A DNA stretch of 28,646 bases, taken from Azolla pinnata. Taxonomy: Eukaryota; Streptophyta; Polypodiopsida; Salviniales; Salviniaceae. The translations under genes and the position numbers were made by a program. The notes under the pieces are model-generated. The model saw only the letters and a program-made list of their open reading frames with translations. It was not told the DNA's origin and did not search any database. Position 1 is the first letter of the stretch. Each line of letters opens with the position of its first letter. Location: positions 2,230-30,875 of the forward strand of contig JBBBWG010026867.1 of the NCBI GenBank assembly GCA_037176905.1. Reading direction: 5' to 3'. Below are positions 19,918 to 28,646 of the stretch, one piece after another.

Positions 19918-20000
19918 AAGGCGAGCTTCGCGCAGAAATGGCTATGGCGAGCTTCGCTGCAGAAAATGGCTATGGCGAGCTTCGCTGCAGAACCATAGCC
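19918..20000. repeat. ~27-30-bp tandem repeat upstream of the methyltransferase-like gene
   Basis: Three copies of ggcgagcttcgc(t)gcagaaa followed by atggctatg or a variant span about 19919-19998. They lie 120-200 bp before the ATG of gene D, in its likely promoter or leader. Confidence 0.8.
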
Positions 20001-20170
20001 GTATGTATAGATGTGGATATGTGTGTATACGTACAAGATACGTATACGTACGTGCGAACTTCGTATAGGAGTGATCGTATATATACGTGCATGTATGCAT
20101 GACTGCGTATATGTTGTGTAGGGTATGTTATGTTCTCTGTCGTGCTACCGTATATGCATTTGTGTACATT
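20001..20170. repeat. TATG/TACG-rich low-complexity tract
   Basis: The sequence is dominated by alternating purine-pyrimidine words (gtatgtat, gtgtgtatac, gatacgtatacgtacgtg, cgtatatatacgtgcatg) with several short palindromes. It is looser than the two TGTA tracts but similar in kind, and it again lies upstream of a gene (gene D, minus strand). Confidence 0.65.
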
Positions 20171-20222
20171 GCAAGCTATGAGCTTTTTAATGCAAGCAAT
20201 CGCTATACAATCTCCGAGCGAT

Positions 20223-20312
20223 TGTAGTTCCGCTATACAATCTGAAGTATGGGGAATTCTGTAGTTCCGCTGTACAATCTGAAGTATGGGGAATTCTGTA
20301 TGGGGAATTCGT
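20223..20312. repeat. 37-bp tandem duplication with an inner 14-bp repeat
   Basis: The sequence tgtagttccgct(a/g)tacaatc, then tgaagtatggggaattc, occurs at 20223 and 20260. The end unit tatggggaattctg is then repeated once more. It sits in spacer upstream of gene D. Confidence 0.8.
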
Positions 20313-20852
20313 TGTACAATCGTTGTTGCCTGCCAGACATCGAATCGAGAAGAAGTACAGAGGTTGCTCGCGAGTGTGCACTTGACGGGTGGAATCGAGC
20401 AGCGGCGAGAGCGGCTGAGAAAAGAGACGGAGTCGAGTTCGATTTTTCCATTTGTTTTTGCGAGCGCGCAGTTCTCTATGCTCTGTTTGTGTTTATGATG
20501 TTCGTACCATTAAAGTGTCGTTTACTGGCCGATTACACGGGGATTAAAAAGTCTGCATTATCACGGATCAGACGCTCTGAATGGTCGATTTTTATTGGCC
20601 ATAGTCGATTGGTTGATGGTGTCGGCCATTGCCTCTCTCGGTCGATGTTTTGAACCATCCAAATGATTAGTTGAATGGTCACGGATTCCTAGCTCAAAAA
20701 CACTGTTGTTTGATCCCGAATGCAACGGAAATGACAAACAGCGGCGTGATTGTAACTCTGCAACAAGGGTTGACTTTTTATACAACGAATGACAATAGAT
20801 ACTCTTCAAGTAAAAAAAAGAAAGAGAAAAAGGGAAATTTAGCAAAAAAGAC
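20313..20852. other. Spacer without a supported gene
   Basis: A frame at 20286-20498 (+) contains a charged, helix-like stretch (SNREEVQRLLASVH..) but has no homologue that I recognise. Nothing else in this stretch is gene-like. Confidence 0.4.
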
Positions 20853-21277
20853 GTCTAACATTACAAATTACGTTTTAACGCCCGCTAAAATCAGAAATTA
20901 CAAATTAACGCCTAATCGCTAGAATTAGAAATCAGAATTTCCACTAAAAATTAACACCCAATTAATTGCGTTAGTATAACATTAATTGACTTTACTCCCA
21001 CACTAGTTAATGTTATTCCCTCCCTTATTATTGCTATTTCCTAATCACTTCTTAGTAATTGATGTTAACCTTCTCGCACCAATCCATCTCTTCTCTTATT
21101 CTTAATGTTGTCTACTACTCGATTAATTTACGATCCAATAAACAGAAGTTTGTAATTTTGGAATCAAATCGAATTGCTGTTAATCACTTAATCGAGCGCT
21201 AAATTTTAAAACCAGGTGTTAATTTGTAATTTGTAATTTTAGTAGATGTTAAAGCGTAACTTATACTTTTGTTAGGC
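20853..21277. mobile_element. MITE-like (foldback) element with long terminal inverted repeats, copy 2
   Basis: The left end (20853-20913) and the reverse complement of the right end (21214-21277) align along about 60 bp. They share cTAACA, TTACG(c/t)TTTAAC, CTAAAAT and AAATTACAAATTAAC(a/g)CC. The element is about 425 bp, AT-rich and non-coding. Internal TAACNCC words recur about every 30 bp. No convincing target-site duplication is visible, so the superfamily is not assigned. A diverged copy lies at 6937-7190 in the opposite orientation. Confidence 0.75.
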
Positions 21278-21498
21278 ATTTTCCAGTAGTTTTTCCAAGA
21301 AAGAAATAAGCGAAAGTCAATGCAGTGGCACCTCGTGCGAGTACTAAGAGCATCATTATCACTAATCCCCCCCTGCAAAGGGAAACATTACCGACACTTG
21401 TTCGCTCGGCATGAGACTTGTTGGCCAAATAATCGAGCGCCTGTAATACACATTTAGCATGTCATCAGTCGCATCGAATCATCGCCCTTCTTCGGAAT

Positions 21499-21642
21499 TC
21501 ATTCTACATACATACTCGGCTCTGACAGCTTCAGCTTCATATAATCAATGAAGATCCTAATGACGGGCTCGAAGCGATGAAGAGCGATGATTTGGACCGA
21601 GAGGCCTAGGAAGAAGAAAACACGGCTCGTTGAATCGGTCAT
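21499..21642 (-). CDS. Candidate 47-aa membrane peptide
   Basis: An ATG frame (MTDSTSRVFFFLGLSVQIIA, then LHRF.. to ..SEPSMYVE) contains one hydrophobic helix at residues 8-20 and an amphipathic, charged tail. I do not recognise a family. It begins two bases after the stop of another small frame with a membrane segment. No promoter or splice evidence was found. It could be a real small protein, an exon or chance. Confidence 0.2.
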   Translation of the reverse strand: MTDSTSRVFFFLGLSVQIIALHRFEPVIRIFIDYMKLKLSEPSMYVE

Positions 21643-21644
21643 GT

Positions 21645-21848
21645 TCACATGTCATAAATACACCACCACCTTCTTCTTCTTCTATCTTTGTTCTTCTTTG
21701 TTTGTTCTCCGACAACGCAAACTGTGACCAAGAACAAGATAATTAGTATAAGGGGGGTCCAGTTGACACGAGGCTTAACTGCCCTGTAACCAAGATTATC
21801 AATTATTTCATACGATTTTCGTCCTCGATATCGTGATAGATTTTTCAC
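21645..21848 (-). CDS. Candidate 67-aa single-pass membrane peptide
   Basis: The frame starts MKNLSRYRGRKSYEIIDNLG, has a hydrophobic helix (WTPLILIILFLVTVCVV, about residues 30-46) and ends in a basic tail. Part of that tail is a translated CTT simple repeat, which weakens the case. No family is recognised. Confidence 0.15.
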   Translation of the reverse strand: MKNLSRYRGRKSYEIIDNLGYRAVKPRVNWTPLILIILFLVTVCVVGEQTKKNKDRRRRRWWCIYDM

Positions 21849-22575
21849 TTAATGACTGTGTTGACATTTAACCAAGGTACTTGTTCACCTTATATCGTCT
21901 AATCTTGTGAAGTGACTATAGTAGGTCAGCTATCTCTCGATCGTAACTATGGGGTAGTCAAGTGGACTGGCTTATGATATCCTTAACCGGAAACATACGC
22001 TTCCATGAATCAATGAAAGGTTTATTTTTTTCTTTGTTTTTGACTCGGAGAATGTCAGCATGGAGCCCAGATGATCAAGTGGCCTCCAGTTAAGAAACAG
22101 GAGCTCTCAACTGGCCTCGTCTATTTTTATTCGAGAAGGCATGGTTTCCAGTGGCTCACAACTGGCGGAGACAAGCCCGAGCATTGTCGGAAACGACAAG
22201 ATAAATAATTGGGAGCGCGCTACATTTGGCACGAGGACTTTGGAAGATTAGAAAGAAGAGGAACCGCTACAACACTGATCTCTTCGTATACGATTTATCG
22301 TGACCACCGTACACCGTTACAATATCAAGTTGGCAGTAATCAGTCGACCGTCGCATCGGATATGCAATCGCTTCATATAAATACTGTTACAGACAACCGG
22401 ACACAACTCCAACCCACGACGGTATGTTTTGTCGCATTGGCCATGTCGTTGGCCAGAAGCAGACTTGATCTGCCAGTTTTGTGCCTTTCTTTCTGCAGAC
22501 TCTCTTATCTATTCGATGGACCTACATACACACGATACGTATCCAACGAAAAATGACACGCTTTGAAGGCATTCA

Positions 22576-22576
<1 letters not shown>
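21849..22576. other. Spacer upstream of the TPR gene
   Basis: No gene-like frame, RNA gene or element terminus was recognised. The 115-codon plus frame at 22209-22556 has no family features. Confidence 0.4.
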
Positions 22577-22630
<54 letters not shown>

Positions 22631-22631
22631 C
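22577..22631. repeat. (CT)n(TA)n microsatellite
   Basis: A CT run is followed directly by about eight TA units (tatatatatata). A second CT run lies at 23393-23416. Compound CT/TA repeats are common near plant promoters. The TA part could supply a TATA-like element for gene E, but this is not decidable from sequence. Confidence 0.85.
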
Positions 22632-22902
22632 TGCTCGATTCAGGCATTGTTGCCGTTATTATCGCAGGGACCCATGTAGAGAGAGCAACTTTCCTGAACC
22701 ACACTGATTTTTATCAGCCGTTCGCGTCCAGATGGTTTGCAACGAAACAAAACCTCTCTCTTGCTTTCTATATCTCTGGGCTGTATACATATACAGACCC
22801 ATATATCTGTGAAGACAAAAGCTGTTCATGAACCCCCCACAACAACTACAAGAATTGAAAGGAGAAGAAGCAACAAAAATCTCTTCTAGAGCCGGTAACC
22901 TG

Positions 22903-22948
22903 CCGGTAAACTGTGAAGGGTTTCCACCGGGAAACCCTCAGTTACCGG
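22903..22948. other. Long imperfect hairpin
   Basis: The left arm (22903-22925) pairs with the right arm (22930-22948) around the 4-nt loop ACCG. The inner stem is a perfect 8-bp GGGTTTCC/GGAAACCC, and the outer part pairs CCGGTAAACTG with CAGTTACCGG with few gaps. Further ccggt(a/g)a words flank it (22892 and 22966). It lies just upstream of, or in, the leader of gene E. Confidence 0.75.
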
Positions 22949-22999
22949 GTGACCGCATGAGCCGGTGATCCTTCAAAACTTGTTCAAGGTTGACCGGAC

Positions 23000-24538
23000 G
23001 CAGCCGGTGCTCATCCTCTCATCAACCAGAGAGCTCTCTCTCTCTTCCCCATTTTGTTCTTCTGCTTTCTGTCTGTATCTCAGAAGGACCGTGGCGATGG
23101 AGATGGTGTGTCGCTGATGCGTCCTCCGCCCCCCAGCCCCCACCGCAGACAGCAATACCGTCTCCCTTCCTCCTCTCTCTTCCTCTGCTTCCTCTCCCGC
23201 ACAACTCCCTCCGCCTTTGTCTTTCTCGCTCCTTTTGGACAGTCCATGGCTCTGCTGTTCCCGTGAGGAGGACTTGCGATTCAAGGTTAGTAAATGCGCT
23301 CGCCCCGTCTCTGGCAAACGATCCATTGGCGATATATGTTTCTGTGAACGGGTAGGTTTCTAAAATCGAGAAAAACAATCTCTTTCTTGCTTTCTCTCTC
23401 TCTCTCTCTCTCTCTCTGAGACACACTCACACATAGATGCTCTCCGTATATTCGAAGGGTTCACAATGAAAACCGACTTATTTTCTCTTTTTCTTTCTGT
23501 CTCTCGCCGTGAAATGCCATTGTCACGAAGTTTCTTTGAAAGTTTCCACTTGAAACAGATCATGACCACGAACTAGGATTTGCATACTCGAAACAAATCA
23601 TACCACTGTATTGATTTTTCGGAATCTGCACGTTGCAAACGTATTCAACATCAATATTTTCTTGCTGGCAGCTTCAAATTCTTCATCGGCTCAAATTTCT
23701 TAATCCCGTCTTTTGGATTTCTGCTTTCCAGTTTCTTGCAATCAAAGCCAGTCTTTTTACTTGAAAGACAAGCCTCTTGGTTATAATCTGGGATCGGTCC
23801 AGAGGTAATGATTTTATCTTCATCCGTTTTCTTTTTTGTTTTTACTCCATTTTCTGAGACATAGATACGCTCGTTTCTGCATTAGTCTCACCTTTTGCAC
23901 ATTATAACCGATTAATCTGGTTTCCAATACTGTACATGGATTTCTGATGAAATACGAAGTGAGAAATGGCTAAAGGCTTCGTTTTTGTATGAAATTTAGA
24001 TTGTGTTGTCATTTCATTTTCAATCAAACTCGGAGTGTCTATATTAAGTGTGTAACTAACTACAATAAAAAGGGCTCAATGATTGTGCAAAACCAAGAGA
24101 AAATCCACTTCTGTATTGGTCTGAGAATGCAGGATTTCTGGTGATTTTTCTTTTTGTTGTAATGGATATTTAAGTTAGTTTGTGATGAAGCCTGTAGATA
24201 GATAGAGGACTTCTTGTAAAGTTTGTTCTTCAAAGTTGAAATATGTTAAATCTGTCACAATGGTTATCCAAGTCCGGTTTCTGGTTAAGCATGTAGTTAT
24301 GATTGGCCGAAAAATTAACTGTATTACTGGCCAAATTATTTCCCTAGAAAGTGTACCCTGTAACTTTAACTCTGTATTGACCAGATTACAAATGAACAAT
24401 CAAGGCACATGCGTCAACTAGAATCAATTGGAGCAGAGAGCAACACGTTTTATCCTTTGAAAGAGAGGAGTTTCTTCTGATTCGTTTATACGACAGTCAT
24501 AACTAGATATTGCATCTGTGTTATTCATCCCTCTTGAG
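23000..24538 (+). other. Probable 5' leader and leader intron of the TPR gene
   Basis: CT-rich DNA at 23030-23280 ends in a good donor (gattcaag|gttagt, 23285-23286). A pyrimidine-rich acceptor (ttcatccctcttgag) ends at 24538, two bases before the start codon. This would be a leader intron of about 1.25 kb, with the 5' exon fully non-coding. No other gene is seen here. Confidence 0.45.
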
Positions 24539-24539
24539 A

Positions 24540-27500
24540 ATGTCAGTCTTGCTGGAAGTGAGAGGAGCTTCAACACAGAACAGTGAAGAGAAGCCTTTCA
24601 GTGAGGGTATTACTCAGCATTCTGGTTCTCAATACGGTGGGGATCCTTTGGTTTCTATTTGGGGAGATCGTCTGACTTCGTCAATTTGGCATGCAACTGC
24701 AGTCTCATCACCATCAATAACACCAGTAACGACAACATCACCTTCTTTTTTTCCTATGTCCATTGCTTCTGAAACTATGGACAATGAGGATCGATTTTCG
24801 TCTACAAGTTCCTCATCATGCGATCATTCTAGGAGGAAGGGGAAAGAATCCATATCAGGACAGGCAGGTTCGGAATTCGAAGCCAGCAAAGGTGCATTCA
24901 AACAGATTGTCAGTGACAAAACAAATTATTCTTTTGGTGCAACCAGAAGTAATCCAAATACGAGTGGTATGCCATACCCCACAGGGTTGACTAAGGATTG
25001 GAAACCTGGGATCAAATTTTCTGATGATCCTCATCACACTCCATTTAATTTTCAGCCTACATTTACAAGCTCACCTACAATTTCCTCAGAGGAAAAAGAG
25101 GAGATTGCCGAGAAGAGGGATTTGATATCAACATCGTGTAGTGCTAATTATATGACTTCAAATTCAACAAATAATAGCAATGAAGTGCATGAATCTATAT
25201 CTGAGCATAAGGAGGTGCCAGGAATGTTTGTTTTTGGAGCATCAATTCCTTCTGCAGTCCATATTAGACATGTTTCTCCACACCAAAGGATGTTTGAATC
25301 ATTATTTGTCCCATCTTCTCCAAGGACTCGAAATAAGTATAAGAGGCATCTTCGTCTAAATAAATCTGGGTTTGGAAGCAATGACACTCAGCAATCAGCT
25401 TACTTTTCCCGTGAAGAGGTTTCTCCTCTCAAATCTTCACAAGTTGAGGATGCTGAGAAATACCTTGATGTTAACACTGGGCCAGAAGATAATCAAGGTG
25501 TGAATGTTGATGGTTTGCAGCAATCAAAATCGATTTTCATCTTTGGCAGTGATAGTGTTTTGCATCAGAATGAGGAAAGCAAGAACCAACAATCCTTCTT
25601 GTCCAAATATGACCAAAATAAAATCGTAGAACAGATGGATAATGTGGAAGGTCATTTTAGCTCGTTCACATCTACCAAGGACTCCAATGAAGAGTCCAGG
25701 AAAACAAATGACCAGGTCAGGACAAGTGCTTGGGGCTTTCTTAAGGAAGGCATATCTTTTAGCAAAGCAAAAGATGGGAATGTTTTAGAAGAGGAGGAGG
25801 ATGTTGGTAATCCTCTTCCTGTGATGGCAGGATCCGGGGATCCTCAAAAGACACCTGATAATGACACGGGAACAGATTATTCTGAGAAAAACAATGTCCA
25901 TGAGTTTTTGCATCAGACCAGTAATACTGGAGCAACCCCTGAAAGTGCACCTGGACAATATTCTTTTAAAGATGATTTTTCTAGTAAGAAGATCAATCAA
26001 AATGATGCAAACTTCAGTAGAGCAATGCAAGATGAAAAAGGAAAACATGAATATCTGTGGAACAGTGGCAGCAATGCTCTTCCACAGCCATATGTATTTG
26101 GTTCTCTACATGCATCTAGTATGCAAGTGGCATCACAGAGTAATAGTCTATTGTCACCTGAAAAGGATAACATGCAGGAAACTAGAAGAAACTCAAAGGG
26201 TTCTCATGAATGTGTTTCTAATGATCAAGCTGAGAAACAGGACGACATGACTCTGCCAGCTTCATCATTCTCCATACCAGATGTAAAGAATTTTGGCAGT
26301 TTGATTGATGAGCACTCCCAATCATATTCTTCTAGCAGTTTTATGAATGTTGAGGGTTCATTCCCAGGTCCACATCTCAATTTTACAGTGCAAGAAAATC
26401 GTATACAGAATGAATTTCCAAGAGGGGAGTTCTCTGGCCCCATCTCCTCATCAGAATCCTCAGAGCCAGAGTCTTCTCCCTCAAGAACTGAGAAGAATTT
26501 ATCTGGAGATGGTATCTTACATCCGAAGCAGTACTTCGAATTTCAAGGAAATCTGAAAAATACAGTAGCTGGATCAGCCATGGGTAAGGAAAAGGTCGGG
26601 TTATCTCTGAACTCAAGAAGGCAGCGAAAGGGATTAAATAAGCTAAGGATTACCCATAAGAATGGAGAAATATATTCAAGTGTAACAAAAGGTCCATTAT
26701 CTTCAATGAATTTCTCTTCAATTATGAAAAATGCCAATCCAGAGGATAGAATTGTGAATTTGGAGCAGCTCCCTGAGAATTCAAATAATTTGTCTGAAGA
26801 ATGGGCTGAGTTCAAAATGGAAAATAAAGATCATCTGATGCAATTTATGGAAAATCAAAGCATGGAAGATTTACAGAAAGCTGCTGCGAATCTGAGAATC
26901 CAAAAAGATAAAAAGAGTTCCAAATCTCCAAGTAGTAATCAAGAATCCGGAGTAGTTGAAGGGTCTATGGAATGGATGAGTAGCACTCTTGCAAGCAAGA
27001 GAAGTGGATCATGGAAAAGGTCAGATTTTGAGGAAGGGGAGTGTGTATCTCGCTTAGAGAATCATTCAGGAACTTCTCTATTAGGAGGAGGAAACGAGTT
27101 TGCAAATAATCACAATGGTGAAAGTTTTTCAAGCTCATTTGAGCCCAGCCAAGAAGTGCTCTCATTTACTGTTGGTACACATTCTCAAATGTCCAAGGTA
27201 ATTGAGCCTATTTTCCCCACTACTGGGAGAATGGGTGGTTCATTTGACAAAAGGTCATCCAGGCCACAAAGGAGATGGTTTTCGAAGATTAATCAATCTT
27301 CAATTCAGAAAAAGAATTCTGAGCTGCCTCCAAGCTCGTCTGCCTCTACCAATGCTGTTGATGCTGGGATGCTTGAAAGCATGAGTGCAGGCAAAAGCGA
27401 TGCTGCTGAGAGAGCATGTGAGGCATGGCGTTTGAGGTTAGTTATAGCTTTAACTATCTCCCACATTGTTAGTTATCAACAATTATAATTTCACATTTGA

Positions 27501-28646
27501 GTTCTCTACCTTTTGTTTCTCACATTTGATCTCCATAGGGGAAACCTGGCATATGAAAGCGGAGACTACCCAAGAGCAGAAGAGTATTATTCGCGTGGTG
27601 CAAGCAGTGTATCCCCTAGTGAAACCTCACAAAGCTGTATAAGGGCCTCAATGCTGTGTTATAGTAATCGAGCAGCAACTCGCATGGCAGTGGGAAGAAT
27701 GAGAGAGGCTCTTGATGATTGTAAACGGGCTATGGTTATAGACTCCAGTTTTGTTCGCGTTAGACTTCGAGCTGCATTGTGAGTTCTTCTTGTTGGACTG
27801 GAAGCTACCTATAATCCTCATTTACAAACTGTATCATCTGAGTTTAGTGTCTACTCACTTAAAAAGTAATGGTTATGTTTCTATAGGTGCCATTTAGCGC
27901 TTGGTGAAAGCAAGGCTGCCACTAGTTTCTTTAAGGAATGTATAAAGTATGCTAAGAATAGCACCGAACCCAACTCCAAAATGCTTGGAGATGCTACTGA
28001 AGGAGCTAAAAAGGCTCAGGTATTGTCACAGCTAAACTTGGTTTACCCTAGAAGGATATGTCAGTCTTATTGTATTATTTTTTTAATGTGAGGTATGATT
28101 AGATTTGGCCATTCTGGGTTAATCTGATACGTTTGTGCATCCATAAGGTTTTGCTCTTCCTTTAGAGTGAGGCCATGTATCAAGATACGGGACTATTGGA
28201 GTTAATTTAAGCCCCCGTTTTTTCAAAAGAAGGGAAGCGTCCTCTGAGAAAGACATATAATAGATAATGAATTGGCTTTGCATTTAGATGTGGCATGTAG
28301 AAAAATGTTAATAGAAATTGATGTGAAGTATTGAGAAAGTGGTATAATTCTGTACATAGTTTTCGTCTTTGATTACTATGCGATTGTTTTTTGCACAGCA
28401 ATTGGATGATTATTCAGATAGGGCAATAATGAATTGGCTTTGCATTTAGATGTGGCATGTAGAAAAATGTTAATAGAAATTGATGTGAAGTATTGAGAAA
28501 GTGGTATAATTCTGTACATAGTTTTCGTCTTTGATTACTATGCGATTGTTTTTTGCACAGCAATTGGATGATTATTCAGATAGGGCAATAATGAATTGGC
28601 TTTGCATTTAGATGTGGCATGTAGAAAAATGTTAATAGAAATTGAA
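24540..28646 (+). CDS. Large TPR protein, TPR15/TPR16 (TPR-DnaJ)-like, partial at the right edge
   Basis: Exons are 24540-27436, 27539-27778, 27887-28019 and 28399 onward; phases agree at each junction. The start is the ATG at 24540 (MSVLLEVRGAST). The first ~950 residues are hydrophilic, Ser/Asn-rich and probably disordered. They carry spaced F-x-F-G-like motifs (YSFG 130, FVFG 230, FIFG 333, YVFG 518), as I recall for plant TPR15/16 homologues. The tetratricopeptide part then begins: ERACEAWRLRGNLAYESGDY (954 on), AEEYYSRGASSV, CYSNRAATRMAVGRMREALDDCKRA and CHLALGESKAATSFFKECIKYA. Homologues continue with more TPRs and a C-terminal J domain that recruits Hsp70; that part lies outside the window. 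The exon starting QLDDYSDRA falls in a 162-bp tandem repeat and, in each complete copy, reads into a stop (..MNWLCI*) unless splicing uses a later copy. Confidence 0.85.
28266..28646 (+). repeat. 162-bp tandem repeat spanning a splice acceptor of the TPR gene
   Basis: Two full copies (28266-28427 and 28428-28589) and a third, cut by the window edge, are virtually identical. Each full unit holds intron sequence, a pyrimidine-rich acceptor (tgattgttttttgcacag) and the first 29 nt of the next exon. The acceptor is therefore present at least twice, at 28398 and 28560. The last base of the window departs from the unit, so the repeat may end there. Confidence 0.95.

Noticed and set aside
22209..22556. 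115-codon plus-strand frame upstream of the TPR gene
   Set aside because: No domain, atypical composition and no splice or promoter context; probably a chance frame.

Overview
The window reads as nuclear DNA of a land plant. It carries interstitial (TTTAGGG)n telomere-type repeats, genes split by GT-AG introns, AT-rich spacers and many microsatellites, and every gene I could recognise belongs to a plant family. The species cannot be named from this sequence.

Layout, left to right. (1) 1-1430: spacer with a telomere-type repeat and three short exon-like blocks that might be the 3' end of a gene entering from the left (weak). (2) 1658-2325: a 41-bp x3 array, about 440 bp of TGTA/TGCA tetranucleotide repeat and a trinucleotide run, followed by the probable leader of gene A. 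(3) 3648-5540 (+): gene A, a plant F-box/LRR protein of the At5g07670/At5g51380 type, with a (TCA)n-encoded polyserine tract inside the F-box. (4) 5541-7550: AT-rich spacer with an 18-G run and a diverged MITE-like copy. (5) 7507-7614: cluster of seven W-box hexamers. (6) 9169-11603 (+): gene B, a RIN4-like protein with two NOI domains; its last exon is uncertain. (7) 12687-16093 (-): gene C, an eight-exon aldo-keto reductase of the At2g27680 type, fully resolved, with the catalytic tetrad present. (8) 16130-16531: a second large TGTA/TGCA microsatellite abutting the 5' end of gene C. (9) 16541-18600: repeat-rich spacer with a possible tRNA-derived SINE box. (10) 18848-19795 (-): gene D, a single-exon, membrane-anchored class I methyltransferase-like protein. 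(11) 20001-22600: low-complexity DNA, a MITE-like element with 61-64-bp terminal inverted repeats (20853-21277) and two tiny membrane-protein-like ORFs. (12) 22577 to the right edge (+): gene E, a large TPR protein resembling Arabidopsis TPR15/TPR16 (TPR plus DnaJ). Its C-terminal half lies outside the window, and a 162-bp tandem repeat sits across its fifth splice acceptor.

The genes do not form an operon or an obvious cluster. The products are an SCF substrate adaptor, an immune hub protein, a redox enzyme, a probable endomembrane methyltransferase-like protein and a co-chaperone. The most notable signals concern architecture: repeats placed at gene 5' ends, inside exons and over a splice site. 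I found no sign of a new multi-gene system.
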